This document shows, piece after piece, positions 29,423 to 39,181 of a stretch of 64,000 bases of DNA. Position numbers and translations under genes: made by a program. Positions within the stretch are counted from its first letter, which is position 1; each line of letters opens with the position of its first letter. Source of the stretch: Rhodanobacter panaciterrae (GTDB lineage Bacteria > Pseudomonadota > Gammaproteobacteria > Xanthomonadales > Rhodanobacteraceae); assembly GCF_014651895.1 (NCBI RefSeq), contig NZ_BMXT01000001.1, positions 1-64,000 of the forward strand, read 5' to 3'. The notes under the pieces are model-generated. The model was not told the origin of the DNA, ran no database searches, and saw only the letters and a program-made list of their open reading frames with translations.

Positions 29423-32053
29423 GTGAGTGAAGAGCTTTTGCAGACGACAGCGCAGGCTGTTGGAAAATATGAGTACTACAAGCTGGGAGCGACAACGCTT
29501 GGACAGTTGGCTGTTCATGGAAAAGTAAAAAAAAGCGCCGCTGTGGTAGCGCTTGCAACTAAGAAGCCTGATGGGTTGGTTATATATCAAGGAAAGATCG
29601 TTGCAGTTATTGAATACAAGCAACCATCCAAATTAAAAACTGACGCTCATGTTAAAGCGGCGATCAATCAGGAAATTGCTGTCGCGAAAGCCTTGTGCAA
29701 TATTTTGATCGTCACCGATGGATCAAAGAGCATTTGGGTGAACGCCCACACTGGCGACCAAATTACACATTCTAATGGATCGAATGTAACGTTCGTTTTC
29801 CATCCAAAGAATGTCAGCAACACAAATCAACTTGAAGCATTACTAGACCAGATCCGCTCTTCAATATCAAAGAAGAACAGCAAACTTATCGGCGCTTCGG
29901 TGATCGATCCTACCCCATTAGCTGCGCGGCTATGGCAAACGATCTGGGTTGCGACGGGCAAGTCCCCTGTAAAATGCCTTTATAATGTAGTCGAACTTTT
30001 CATATTTAAGTTTCTCAGTGACCTACAGGTTCTCGACGACGATTATGCTTTTCCAAAGGTGTATGACATATCGCGCGTCGATGTCGATAAAGCTCTTGAG
30101 TTTTACGCCGTTAATACCAGAAAGCAAATACTTAAGCTTTTTCCAAAATCAAAAGTTGATAACACGACAATTATCAACGGAACTATATTCGTCACCGAGG
30201 ATGGCTCCCCAAATATTACACAGTCATTGCTATTCGCGCGCTCGCTAGAGCATCTTAATAAGTACTCTGAGGAATTCGGAAGTCTCACTAAGATCGACAA
30301 ACAATTCAAGACAAAGCTGTACGAGAGTTTTCTGAAGCAAGAAGTAGAGGCTTTAGGCCAATACTTTACGCCCCGCTCGGTCGTACAGTCTGTCATCCGC
30401 ATGGCAGGTCTGAACGAACAATCCTATCAGTTTGCGGGAAAGCGGTTTTGTGACCCGTTCTGCGGTGTAGGTGGCTTCCCATTGGAGCTTCTTAATCTCA
30501 ATGAGGCGATGCAAAATGCTTATCGGCCCAATAAAGATAAGATGATTGATCCTGGGTTCGTTCTACAGGGTTTTGACAAAGGCTTTGAGCGTGATGATGA
30601 GCGAACGATCATACTCGCGAAAGCGAATATGCTTATCTATATTGCCGAATTGCTTTTTTCAAATCCGACCTGTACCACGGAGTTTGCAAAGGCTTTTAAC
30701 GAGACTTTTCGTCTCTTCAAGGATAACGTCGGAACTTTCGGCCATATAATTACGAAGGAAGAAGAGAAGTATGACGTTATTCTCAGTAATCCGCCTTATG
30801 TAACGAGCGGCTCGAGCATTATCAAAGAGGAGCTTCAGAGCAAGGCCCTCACAAGGGACGCCTATCCGATCAATTCCCTTGGCCTAGAAGGGCTGTCGAT
30901 CGAATGGATAGTGAATTCGCTAAAGGCTGGTGGCAAAGCTTTCGTCATTATCCCTGATGGCATTCTTGGTCGTGTCAATGGCGGAAAGCTGAGAAGCTTC
31001 ATTCTCGAACAGTGCTACCTCGATGCTATTGTTGCCTTGCCACCCAGAACATTCTTCTCGAACGCCGAGCTGACTTACGTTCTGGCGATCACGAAAAAAA
31101 CCGAGATTGATGGACTATTGCCCACTCAAACCGATCCGGTATTTACCTATCTCGTTACGAGTATCGGCGAGAAGCTAACTAGTGTGAAGCGAGAAGAAAT
31201 TACAGATAACGATCTTCCTGAAATGGAGAAGCTTTTTAAAGTATTTTTGGCTGCAAAAAAGGCGACCAAGTCGATGCTTGAAAAGGAAAGTGCACGATGC
31301 AAGGTTCAGAAATTCGAGCTATTCTCGAATCCTGGTCACTGGGTTGTGGACCGTTGGTGGTCAAAAGCCGAACTAGTCGCTCTTGGGGTCGAGAAGGAGT
31401 TGGAGCCGATCGGTCACGATGAGCTAACCGCGGAGCTTGCAAAATTTCGGACGGATGTTGCCAAATTTCAGAAACTGTACGACGCGAGTATTGCGTCTGG
31501 AATGATGACGACTGTCAAACTGGGACAAGCAGAACTGTTTGAGTTGACCATCGGCGAACGGGTTGTAAAGAGGAATATGTCAAACGGGATAGGTGAAATT
31601 CCGGTATTTAGCTCGAACGTGAATGATCCTTTCGGTTTTGTTGCCCATAAGACCTTTGACAGCTATTCGCGACCGACCATCATTTGGGGCATTGACGGAA
31701 ATTTCGATTTTGCTTTGAAGGAAGCGAAGTTTGTATTTTCGATCACTGACCACTGCGGCGCGCTTCGCATCAAAACGCCCGATATCTCGCCAACCTATCT
31801 TTTGTATGCGCTGCGTCATCGCGCCGTTGTTGAGTCATTCAGTCGATCATTCCGCGCGTCGCTCACCAACATGCGTGCATTTGAGATCGAAGTCCCCGTA
31901 GACGCGCTCGGTCGATTCGATCGCATTGAACAGACGCGGCTTGCTAAACAGTATGCGAAGATCGACAAGGGGCTTTTAGATCTACGCGAGAGCAAGAAGA
32001 ACTTGGATGAGATGTTTCTTCGATTCACTTCACCTATGGCTTTTCTTGCGTGA
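29423..32053 (+). CDS. fused type IIG-like restriction-modification enzyme
   Basis: An 876-residue protein that appears to join nuclease, adenine-N6 methyltransferase and DNA-recognition parts. The N-terminal part has a PD-(D/E)xK-type motif: Pro49-Asp50 and Glu64-x-Lys66 (VIEYKQ). A helical HsdM-like region follows, with ALGQYFTPRSVV near 315. The methyltransferase has SAM motif DPFCGVGGFP at 344 and catalytic Asn456-Pro-Pro-Tyr. The last ~190 residues resemble a single HsdS-type target recognition half, ending in a coiled-coil-like helix. Start is GTG, with CGGAG seven bases upstream. It has clearly lower GC and different codon use than its neighbours, suggesting transfer. No separate HsdR or HsdS gene is near. 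Confidence 0.8.
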   Translation: MSEELLQTTAQAVGKYEYYKLGATTLGQLAVHGKVKKSAAVVALATKKPDGLVIYQGKIVAVIEYKQPSKLKTDAHVKAAINQEIAVAKALCNILIVTDGSKSIWVNAHTGDQITHSNGSNVTFVFHPKNVSNTNQLEALLDQIRSSISKKNSKLIGASVIDPTPLAARLWQTIWVATGKSPVKCLYNVVELFIFKFLSDLQVLDDDYAFPKVYDISRVDVDKALEFYAVNTRKQILKLFPKSKVDNTTIINGTIFVTEDGSPNITQSLLFARSLEHLNKYSEEFGSLTKIDKQFKTKLYESFLKQEVEALGQYFTPRSVVQSVIRMAGLNEQSYQFAGKRFCDPFCGVGGFPLELLNLNEAMQNAYRPNKDKMIDPGFVLQGFDKGFERDDERTIILAKANMLIYIAELLFSNPTCTTEFAKAFNETFRLFKDNVGTFGHIITKEEEKYDVILSNPPYVTSGSSIIKEELQSKALTRDAYPINSLGLEGLSIEWIVNSLKAGGKAFVIIPDGILGRVNGGKLRSFILEQCYLDAIVALPPRTFFSNAELTYVLAITKKTEIDGLLPTQTDPVFTYLVTSIGEKLTSVKREEITDNDLPEMEKLFKVFLAAKKATKSMLEKESARCKVQKFELFSNPGHWVVDRWWSKAELVALGVEKELEPIGHDELTAELAKFRTDVAKFQKLYDASIASGMMTTVKLGQAELFELTIGERVVKRNMSNGIGEIPVFSSNVNDPFGFVAHKTFDSYSRPTIIWGIDGNFDFALKEAKFVFSITDHCGALRIKTPDISPTYLLYALRHRAVVESFSRSFRASLTNMRAFEIEVPVDALGRFDRIEQTRLAKQYAKIDKGLLDLRESKKNLDEMFLRFTSPMAFLA

Positions 32054-32639
32054 ACAAGCGACGGGTGGCGAGGTTCGTGACTCTTGCGCGTCAAACCAAA
32101 ACGGAGGTCACCATTCCGCCGTCCGGGTCATAATAAGCAAGCACTTTTGCTCTTCCTCGGCGATGCCGAGGGTAGATGTCCGTCTTGCCGCGGCCCCCCA
32201 GCCGCCGTGTTTCATGTGGCGCAAAGATCGCGCCAGTCGCCGTTCTGGTTAGGGCCGCGTCAGCGGCCCTTGCTGCTTGCCAAACACTCGTCGGTCATCG
32301 CGGACCCCGCTCAGGTGCGCGTCGTGCGTCGCACAGAGTCTCGGGCTCACGGTCCACTCCTTGAGGGCTCGGTTCGCGTGAGGTCCTGCGCGCACGCGGG
32401 TGCCGACAGTTGCGACCTTTCAGAGCAATGGCTCAAAGCCAACCCACTTTCCAGTCGGCGACCGTCGGCGTAATCAACCGAAGGCGCGTGCGAGATCGAA
32501 CGTCGTGCTTTCGTGCAGCATGTGGTGTGGTAGCAGTCGCGAGCCAGTTTGTGCGCCACCGCCTGCGCGACAGCTTTTGACGACCCTCCAGCACAGGCAT
32601 AGCATCAGTGCGCTGCTGTTTTCTCCTGGGGGAAAAACC
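32054..32639. other. 586-base gap after the restriction-modification gene
   Basis: GC content climbs back to the genomic level by about 32150. The only structure noted is a perfect 8-bp hairpin AGGGCCGC/GCGGCCCT (32251-32270) without a T run. No gene, integrase, attachment repeat or tRNA was recognised, so the right edge of the acquired segment is not sharply defined. Confidence 0.5.
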
Positions 32640-33359
32640 ATGCCACGCGCTTCCGTTCGATCCCGCCCGGCACTGACGCGGCGGATGTATCCCTGGGTGC
32701 CGTTGGCCGTGGGTCTGGCCGTGTTTGCCGGCTTTGCCCAAACCTACTATCTGAAGATCGCCTTCGCCCAGCCAGCACTGCCGTTGCTGGTGCATTTGCA
32801 CGGTTTGCTGATGAGTGCCTGGGTGGTGCTGTTCGCCAGCCAGACCTGGCTGGTGGCGAATCACCGGGTCGATCTGCATCGGCGTATGGGTATCGCCGGG
32901 GTGGTCATGGTGGTGTTGATACCGATCGTCGGATCGATGACGGCGATCGAGGCCGCACGTCTGGGCCACACGCCGGGTCCGCCGGCGCTGGTGTTTCTCA
33001 CCGTACCGCTATTCGATGTGGCGGTTTTTACCGCGCTTGTCGTCGCCGCGCTGCTGCTGAGGCGCCGCACTGACTGGCATCGCCGGCTGATGCTGACCGC
33101 AACGCTGAACCTGCTGCCGCCAGCGCTGGGCCGATTAGCGCCGCTTTACCTGCACCTGCCCGGTTTGCCATTCGCCTTCGGCCTGACCGACCTGGTGCTT
33201 ATAGGCGCGGCAACCTACGACACGCTGCGGCATCGCCGGCTGCATCCGGCTTTCGCCTGGGGCATCGGCTTGACCTTGGCATGGCAGGTGGCGGCGGTCA
33301 TGCTTGGTTCGACTGCGGGCTGGCTGCGCGTGGCGCACTGGCTGACCGGCACCGGTTGA
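32640..33359 (+). CDS. conserved polytopic membrane protein, function unknown
   Basis: A 239-residue protein with about seven hydrophobic segments and little outside the membrane. Histidines recur at segment edges: HLHGLLMSAWVVLFASQTW and NHRVDLHRRMG (about 60-95), and RTDWHRRLML in the middle. This resembles bis-His membrane proteins, but no haem or metal role is shown. ATG 32640 follows a purine-rich GGGGGAAAAA stretch, favoured over longer in-frame starts that lack a hydrophobic or conserved N-terminus. It stands alone between the restriction gene and a PH-domain gene. Confidence 0.6.
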   Translation: MPRASVRSRPALTRRMYPWVPLAVGLAVFAGFAQTYYLKIAFAQPALPLLVHLHGLLMSAWVVLFASQTWLVANHRVDLHRRMGIAGVVMVVLIPIVGSMTAIEAARLGHTPGPPALVFLTVPLFDVAVFTALVVAALLLRRRTDWHRRLMLTATLNLLPPALGRLAPLYLHLPGLPFAFGLTDLVLIGAATYDTLRHRRLHPAFAWGIGLTLAWQVAAVMLGSTAGWLRVAHWLTGTG

Positions 33360-33498
33360 GCCGCCAGCGCACTGCCGGCTCGCGCTCAAAGGGGGCGGAG
33401 ACATTTTTCGCAATTTCAGATGCCAGTGATCCGCATCAAAAAAGGACCGGGATGAAGTTTTTGCTAGGCTGCGACCTGCATTTCATCGGGGAACAGGG

Positions 33499-34080
33499 AT
33501 GACGTTTGAAGTTGATCAGAAGCTCCGGCCGGAGCTGGCGCGGGGTGAACGCCTGTTGTGGAGCGGGATGCCGCAGCAGGGCCTGCGATGGCGTACCGCC
33601 GACTGGTTTGCTGTGCCCTTCACCTTGTTCTGGCTTTACATGTTGATGTTCGGGACTTTCCGGCACGGCATCCAGACAGACCAGCCGCCGCTGTACCTGA
33701 TGCCGGAAGGCATTCCCTTCGTGCTCGTCGGTTTCTACATGCTTGCAGGACGGTTCCTCGTGGACTGGTACCAGCGGACGCGTACGTACTATGGCCTCAC
33801 CGATCAGCGCGTCATCATTCTCGGCGGTCTGTTCAATCGTCAGATCAAAAGCGTAACGCTGGCAACTCTCAGCGACATCACCCTGAGTGCGCGATCCAAC
33901 GGTAGCGGCACCATCACGTTCGGGCCCGGCGCGTCGACGTCTTCGTGGTTTGGCCGCAGTTCCTGGGGGAGTGTGAACAACCAGCAGGCGCCGGCCTTCG
34001 ACATGATTGAGGACGTGCGCAAGGTTTATGCGATGACCCGCGAAGCGCAGCAGGCGAATCGGATACGCGCGGTGGTGTGA
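33499..34080 (+). CDS. PH domain-containing membrane protein
   Basis: A 193-residue protein with a short soluble N-terminus (LRPELARGERLLWSGMPQQG) and two membrane segments (about 37-57 and 70-90). A bacterial PH-like domain begins at YYGLTDQRVIILGGLFNRQIKSV (about 103-125). The GERLLWSG plus LTDQRVI arrangement is typical of bPH2-type proteins. Function unknown. A purine-rich GGGGAACAGGG lies before the ATG. It converges with the DoxX-like gene. Confidence 0.75.
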   Translation: MTFEVDQKLRPELARGERLLWSGMPQQGLRWRTADWFAVPFTLFWLYMLMFGTFRHGIQTDQPPLYLMPEGIPFVLVGFYMLAGRFLVDWYQRTRTYYGLTDQRVIILGGLFNRQIKSVTLATLSDITLSARSNGSGTITFGPGASTSSWFGRSSWGSVNNQQAPAFDMIEDVRKVYAMTREAQQANRIRAVV

Positions 34081-34158
34081 CCAAAACAACAAAGCGGAGT
34101 TGGCCGGGTCAGTGCCTCCTCCTGACGAGAGCCGGCACTGCTATCGAACAGAAGGCGG

Positions 34159-34190
34159 AAAAGTGCCAGGGATAATTCCTGCCACCTTTT
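34159..34190. terminator. bidirectional terminator-like hairpin between convergent genes
   Basis: An AAAA run (34159-34162), interrupted stem GTG-x-CAGG/CCTG-x-CAC and a TTTT run (34187-34190) form a quasi-palindrome in the 147-base gap between the PH-domain and DoxX-like genes. Confidence 0.5.
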
Positions 34191-34227
34191 CGGTGGCTGC
34201 GATTCGATATTTGCCATAACGCCGGCG

Positions 34228-35013
34228 TTAGCGATTTCCCACAGCAAGCCAGCGCATGCCGCGGTAGGAATCCGCCACCACCCAGGCGGCCGCCGTCAGC
34301 ACCCAGGTGGCATAGGTCTCGCCCCAATTGAAGGCGCTGATATGGCCTGCCGCGACCATGGGTACCCATATCAACAGCAGGAACAGGCCCATTTGCAGCG
34401 CCGAGAGCGCGGCCGCCAGCCGTGCACACACACCGATGATTATCGCCACGCCCGCAGCGAGGTAGGCGCCGCCGGTGAAATACGCCCAGAACACATGCGC
34501 CGGCAGCCAGCCGGGTACCAGCGGTGCGGTCAAATTGAGATAGGCGAAATGCGACAGGCCGAAGGCGATCAGGGCCAGGCCGTAGAGCACCCGCGCCATG
34601 CGCACGCCCTGGTCACCGATGGCGAAACCGAGCCAACGCCTGTCCCCGTCGGTGGCGAACCGGGCATAAAGTACCCAGGCGCCGGCCACGACCACCGCCA
34701 TCTCTCCGCAGTATTGATAGGAGCCTTCCACGCCGGGCGATTGGACGATGACGGGTAGCTTGAACACCAGCAGCCAAAGCAGGAGATAGACGAACAGCAC
34801 GCGGGCAGCGGGGGCAGTGGCGCGCCGCCAGAACAGGCCTGCGCCACACGCCAGCGAGACAAAGGCGCAGAGATAAGCCAGTGCTCCGGCCGCGGGCACA
34901 TGATCGAATACCGGCTGCCATATCACGGTGAAGCCGCCTTCGATCAGGCCGATGATTCCGAGGGCGATCATGGTTGCCGCAAAGACCGCATGACCCATGC
35001 TTGCGATGCGCAT
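34228..35013 (-). CDS. DoxX-like integral membrane protein
   Basis: A 261-residue protein with seven to eight hydrophobic segments, resembling the DoxX superfamily of four-helix units duplicated in one chain. Stretches ALAYLCAFVSLACGAGLFWRR and YGLALIAFGLSHFAYLN lie at equivalent places in two halves. The ATG at 35013 has GGAGGA six bases upstream; a longer in-frame extension has no membrane or conserved features. The function of most members is unknown; some are linked to respiratory or redox systems. Confidence 0.65.
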   Translation of the reverse strand: MRIASMGHAVFAATMIALGIIGLIEGGFTVIWQPVFDHVPAAGALAYLCAFVSLACGAGLFWRRATAPAARVLFVYLLLWLLVFKLPVIVQSPGVEGSYQYCGEMAVVVAGAWVLYARFATDGDRRWLGFAIGDQGVRMARVLYGLALIAFGLSHFAYLNLTAPLVPGWLPAHVFWAYFTGGAYLAAGVAIIIGVCARLAAALSALQMGLFLLLIWVPMVAAGHISAFNWGETYATWVLTAAAWVVADSYRGMRWLAVGNR

Positions 35014-35128
35014 TGCTCGATCCTCCGGTCGAAAACCAACGGGGTGCGGTTGATGAAGCCGAGCTATTGGCTGGTGCCTGTTGACGCGTGGCAGGCCGGC
35101 GAAGAGTTCGGCCCGCCGCCCTGACGTT

Positions 35129-35908
35129 TCAGCCTGACTTGCGCGATGTTGGAGCAGGCGCCACCACTTGTTGCAGCGGTCCCACGGTGACATGCCCGGC
35201 CCAGCCATCGAACACGTTCGCGGCGGCTTGATCGAGAGCCTTGGTCATCGCCGGGATCGGCGGGCATTGTGCCGGGTCTCCCGCCTCACCCGCATCTGCC
35301 AGCGTCGTGAGGCCTTCCATGCAGTAGTGGCCATTGCCCGAACTCAGGCGTTCGAGTGTGGCCATGCCCTGCGCATAGCGCCGTTCGGCCCGGCTGGCCG
35401 CCGTGGCATCGGCATAGGTCGGACGCATGCTCGCCAGCAACCGTTCGGCCGCTTGCCGTTCGGTCGGCGTGGCGCTGGCATACGCCGAGGTGTACGCATT
35501 CTGGAACTTCGACTGCGGCCGTTCCGCCGCCAGGCTCAGCCATGCCAGTGCCAGCGCGCGGTTCACCGGCTGGTGATCGCCATGGAATGCCATGATGCCG
35601 AGCACGTACTGTGCCGGCTTGCTGGCCCAGCTGGCCGCGGTGGCAAAAAATTTCTGCGCCCGGTCGAAGTGGTGCTCGCCATAGCTCTGCGTGGCCAGGC
35701 AATAGTAGTAGTCCGCCGGCAGGAACTTCTCCTCGCCAATCGCACACCCCGTGTTGGCCAGATCGGTGTCGCTCGGTGATTTGCTGGCTGCCTGCGGCGT
35801 CGCGGTTCCGCTGGTCGCGGCCGTGGCGGTCCAAGGTATTCCGAAAGCACCTAGCAGCAGCGCAGACAAGCCCCACCTGCGCAAAAATTTGCAGCACATG
35901 CCATGCAT
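35129..35908 (-). CDS. exported Sel1/TPR-like repeat protein
   Basis: A 259-residue protein with a signal peptide (RRWGLSALLLGAFGIPWTATA, cleavage about 31). The mature part has helical Sel1-like elements: YYYCLATQSYGEHHFDRAQKFFATAASW, then YVLGIMAFHGDHQPVNRALALAWLSLAAE (residues 65-130). Three or more cysteines sit outside the repeats. Such repeats mediate protein contacts; no partner is evident. It is divergent from the DUF3016 gene. Confidence 0.65.
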   Translation of the reverse strand: MHGMCCKFLRRWGLSALLLGAFGIPWTATAATSGTATPQAASKSPSDTDLANTGCAIGEEKFLPADYYYCLATQSYGEHHFDRAQKFFATAASWASKPAQYVLGIMAFHGDHQPVNRALALAWLSLAAERPQSKFQNAYTSAYASATPTERQAAERLLASMRPTYADATAASRAERRYAQGMATLERLSSGNGHYCMEGLTTLADAGEAGDPAQCPPIPAMTKALDQAAANVFDGWAGHVTVGPLQQVVAPAPTSRKSG

Positions 35909-36127
35909 GCCGCTCTCCCGTGATCGATTGGATGGCCAGGCTGACCCAGCACAAAGGTTAACGTCGATACCTCGCTGTCGGTGGACAAGGGGCGGAGGAA
36001 GTGAGTTGAGGCAGCTGTTCCTCGAGCTGCCTTTTGTCCCCGGACGTATACTGAATTCAGTGCCGCTCCATTGTCGCGATTCGTGGTGGTTCGGCCGCCG
36101 TCATTGTATCGATCCGGGAAATTCGCC

Positions 36128-36643
36128 ATGAAATCCTCCCCACTTCCCCGCCTGTTGTGTGTGGTCTGCCTCGCCCTCGCTTCCGTTACCGCATGGGCGG
36201 CGACACCGCCGGACAACGTCAGCGTGCACTACAAGGATCCCCAGCACTTCACCGAGGCGAAGCGCAGTGCCGGGGTGCACGCGATCGACGCCGACGCGTA
36301 TCTGAAACCGCTCAAGGACTACATCGCCCAGCGTGCCTCGCGCATCCTGGCGCCAGGCCAGCGGCTGGACATCGAGGTGACCGATGTGGATCGTGCCGGC
36401 GAATACGAGCCCTGGCGTGGCCCCAGCTTCAACGACGTGCGCATCATCAAGGACCTGTATCCGCCGCGCATTGACCTGCACTTCACCTTGTACGGTGCCG
36501 ATGGCAAGGTGCTGCGCGAGGGCGACCGCAAGCTGCGTGACACGGCCTTTCTCAGCGACAGCTCGGCCGTCGATCAGGATTCGTTGCGTTATGAAAAATC
36601 CCTGATCAATCGCTGGCTGCGCCAGGGCACCGGGAAGCTCTGA
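36128..36643 (+). CDS. DUF3016 family exported protein
   Basis: A 171-residue protein with a signal peptide (cleavage after AWA, about residue 24). A DUF3016-type domain follows, with VSVHYKDPQHFTEAKRS, LDIEVTDVDRAGEYEP and DLYPPRIDLHFTL. It is a periplasmic protein of unknown role. The start at 36128 is chosen for the signal peptide; the frame extends 57 bases upstream. Confidence 0.8.
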   Translation: MKSSPLPRLLCVVCLALASVTAWAATPPDNVSVHYKDPQHFTEAKRSAGVHAIDADAYLKPLKDYIAQRASRILAPGQRLDIEVTDVDRAGEYEPWRGPSFNDVRIIKDLYPPRIDLHFTLYGADGKVLREGDRKLRDTAFLSDSSAVDQDSLRYEKSLINRWLRQGTGKL

Positions 36644-36735
36644 AGATCGGTAGCGGGGCGGAGGTAGTTGCCTGTCGATGACTACTTCCGCGATAAAGAT
36701 GGCAGGGACATTCCGGCGCCAACAGGAGCAATACC

Positions 36736-37392
36736 ATGGACCCCGACTTCTGGCACCAGCGCTGGCGCGAAGGCCGCATCGGTTTCCACCAGGACACGCC
36801 GACGCCGTTGCTGCTCGAGCATTGGCCGGCGCTGGCACTCGCGCCGGGCAGCCAGGTGTTCGTGCCGCTGGCCGGCAAGTCGCTGGATCTCGTCTGGTTG
36901 GCGGCGCAAGGCCACCGCGTGCTGGGAGTGGAACTGTCGCCGCTGGCGGTCGCACAGTTCTTTGACGAACACGGCCTGACGCCGCAGGTACACGACTCGC
37001 GCTATGGCCGCCACTATCGGGCCGGCGATATCGAACTGATCTGTGGCGACGTGTTCGGCCTCGATGTCGATGCGTTGGTCGACTGCGCGGCGGTGTACGA
37101 CCGCGCTGCGCTGATCGCGCTGCCGCCACCGTTGCGCCGTCGTTACGTGCGCGAGCTGCATGCGCTACTCCCGGTAGGCTGCCGCGGCCTGCTGATCACG
37201 CTGGAGTATCCGCCGCACGAAAAGCAGGGGCCGCCGTTCGCCGTGCCGGAAGCCGAGGTGCGTGAGCTGTATGGTCACGACTGGGACGTGACGACGCTGG
37301 AGCGTCGCGACATCCTCGTGCAGCAACCGGGCTTCGTCGCCGAAGGGGTGAGCGCGCTGGAGACGGTGGTGTATCGGTTGTCGAGGAGATAA
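36736..37392 (+). CDS. tpm: thiopurine S-methyltransferase family protein
   Basis: SAM-dependent methyltransferase of the bacterial TPMT family (218 residues), whose members methylate thiopurines and in bacteria also selenium and tellurium oxyanions. It has the family N-terminus [16 protein letters not shown], then [20 protein letters not shown] and a SAM-binding [13 protein letters not shown]. Also present are [24 protein letters not shown] and [16 protein letters not shown]. It is complete and well conserved, with an AGGAG site before the ATG. Confidence 0.93.
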   Translation: MDPDFWHQRWREGRIGFHQDTPTPLLLEHWPALALAPGSQVFVPLAGKSLDLVWLAAQGHRVLGVELSPLAVAQFFDEHGLTPQVHDSRYGRHYRAGDIELICGDVFGLDVDALVDCAAVYDRAALIALPPPLRRRYVRELHALLPVGCRGLLITLEYPPHEKQGPPFAVPEAEVRELYGHDWDVTTLERRDILVQQPGFVAEGVSALETVVYRLSRR

Positions 37393-37551
37393 GCAGGTCA
37401 GCGCCCGCCATCCAGGCTGCGGTCGGAATCGAAACAGTGGCCAGAGCGCACGTTCTTCGCGAGTCGATTCAGTGCGCGAATAGCTCACGTCACTTATCCT
37501 TGGCGAGTGAGTGTTTCTGCTCCGTTCTTCCCTTGCAAAGCGAGTGACGTG

Positions 37552-38487
37552 ATGACGACCCCAGCCCCCTATCCGATTGGCACGCCTGGACAACCCTGGG
37601 GGGCCGAGGAAGTCGCTATCTGGCGGTCGCGGCAGATCGTGCAGCGCAACTACGAAGCGGATGTTGTCAGCGTGATCGAGACGCTGCGCACGCGCTTCGA
37701 CGTGTCGGAGTACGGCCGTCTGCATTACGCGCCCGACAGCTACCCGCTGTTCGCGATCAAGAGCCGCGACTGGCGCGACGAACTTCCCTGTGTGCTGGTG
37801 ACGGGCGGCGTGCACGGCTATGAAACCAGTGGCGTGCACGGCGCGCTGCAGTTCGTCGAGCGACATGCGGCGAACTATGCGGGGCGAGCCAACCTGCTCG
37901 TGGCGCCGTGCGTCAGCCCGTGGGCCTACGAGCGCATTCACCGCTGGAATGCGGAGGCGCTCGACCCGAACCGCTCGTTCCGCGAGAACAGCCCGGCACA
38001 GGAATCGGCGGCGCTGATGCGTCTGGTCGCGCCGTTCCGTGATCGCGTGGTGGTGCATATCGATCTGCATGAAACCACCGACAGCGACGAGAGCGAGTTT
38101 CGCCCGGCGCTGGCGGCGCGCGATGGCGTCGATTACGAACCGGGTGAAATCCCCGACGGCTTCTATCTGGTCGACGACAGCGAGCATCCGCAACCCGCCT
38201 TCCAGCAGGCGGTGATCACGGCGGTGGCGAAAGTCACCCATATCGCGCCGGCCGATGCCCAGGGCGAGATCATCGGTTCGCTGGTGGTCGCGCCGGGCGT
38301 CATCGAGTACGCGCTCACGCAACTCGGCCTCTGCGCCGGCATCACCAGCGCGCCGTACAAGACCACCACCGAGGTCTATCCGGACAGCCCGCGCGCCACG
38401 CCCGAGCAATGCAACGACGCGCAGGCGGCGGCAGTGTGTGCGGCGATCGATTTCGCGCTGGCGCACCGCGCGATCAGGCAGGGGTGA
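37552..38487 (+). CDS. M14-type metallocarboxypeptidase / deacylase
   Basis: A 311-residue zinc enzyme of the M14/succinylglutamate-desuccinylase-like superfamily. Zinc ligands His88-x2-Glu91 (GGVHGYETSG) and His173 (HIDLHE) are present. Asn140-Arg141 (DPNRSF) matches the substrate carboxylate-binding pair. It has no signal peptide, so it is likely cytoplasmic. Candidate substrates are small amidated or acylated amino acids or short peptides; sequence cannot decide. ATG 37552 is preferred over a longer in-frame start at 37507. Confidence 0.75.
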   Translation: MTTPAPYPIGTPGQPWGAEEVAIWRSRQIVQRNYEADVVSVIETLRTRFDVSEYGRLHYAPDSYPLFAIKSRDWRDELPCVLVTGGVHGYETSGVHGALQFVERHAANYAGRANLLVAPCVSPWAYERIHRWNAEALDPNRSFRENSPAQESAALMRLVAPFRDRVVVHIDLHETTDSDESEFRPALAARDGVDYEPGEIPDGFYLVDDSEHPQPAFQQAVITAVAKVTHIAPADAQGEIIGSLVVAPGVIEYALTQLGLCAGITSAPYKTTTEVYPDSPRATPEQCNDAQAAAVCAAIDFALAHRAIRQG

Positions 38488-38554
38488 AGTTGCACTTTCG
38501 GTAAAACGACTGTCTGCACCGGGTTTCCATACCAATGAGCCAGATGCTGATCTC

Positions 38555-39076
38555 ATGAAAGTCAGACTGCTAGATGCTACCGACGCCCGTGCCTACCAAC
38601 GGCTGCGGCTGCAGGCGCTTCAGGAAAGTCCCACGGCGTTCAGTGCAAGCCATGCCGACGAGGTGGGCCGGTCACTGGATGACGTGGTGGCGCGGATCAC
38701 CGCGGCTGCCGATGGATCGGTATGCACGTTTGGCATCTTCGAACAGGATCAGCTGGCCGGGTTCGTGGCCGTCATCCATCCGCAGCGGGAGAAACTGCGG
38801 CATGCCGTTGAACTGGCCGGCATGTATGTGGCTCCGTCATGCCGTCGTCGCGGATTCGGCCGTGCACTGCTGCAGGCGGCCGTGGCTCACGCCCATGCCA
38901 TCGCCGGCGTTCGTCAGATCAGGCTTGGCGTCAACGCCTCGAACGCGGAAGCCAGGGCGTTGTATCAGTCGATCGGCTTCACAAGCTACGGCGTGGAGCC
39001 GGGCGCATTGCAGGTCGACGGCATGTGCCATGACGAGGCGCACTATGTGCTTCGCTGGGGTCTTGTCGCCGGATAA
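38555..39076 (+). CDS. GNAT family N-acetyltransferase
   Basis: A 173-residue single-domain GNAT. The acetyl-CoA loop is RRRGFGRALLQ (about 98-108) after beta-strand LAGMYVAPSC. The C-terminal NAEARALYQSIGF is the usual helix-strand end. Acceptor unknown; RimI-like or small-molecule acetyltransferases share these features. Confidence 0.85.
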   Translation: MKVRLLDATDARAYQRLRLQALQESPTAFSASHADEVGRSLDDVVARITAAADGSVCTFGIFEQDQLAGFVAVIHPQREKLRHAVELAGMYVAPSCRRRGFGRALLQAAVAHAHAIAGVRQIRLGVNASNAEARALYQSIGFTSYGVEPGALQVDGMCHDEAHYVLRWGLVAG

Positions 39077-39181
39077 TCCGGAAGGGACCGCTCGACGCGG
39101 CCGGTTGTCCGAAGCATCACGCCGCCGCTGCAAAAACACCGTTAGTCTGGGATTTGCTCGATATCCGAACGGGAGTCAGTA

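Noticed and set aside
29096..32639. Genomic island with integrase and attachment sites
   Set aside because: The low GC supports transfer of the restriction gene, but no integrase, tRNA target or flanking direct repeats were found, so no defined element is called.
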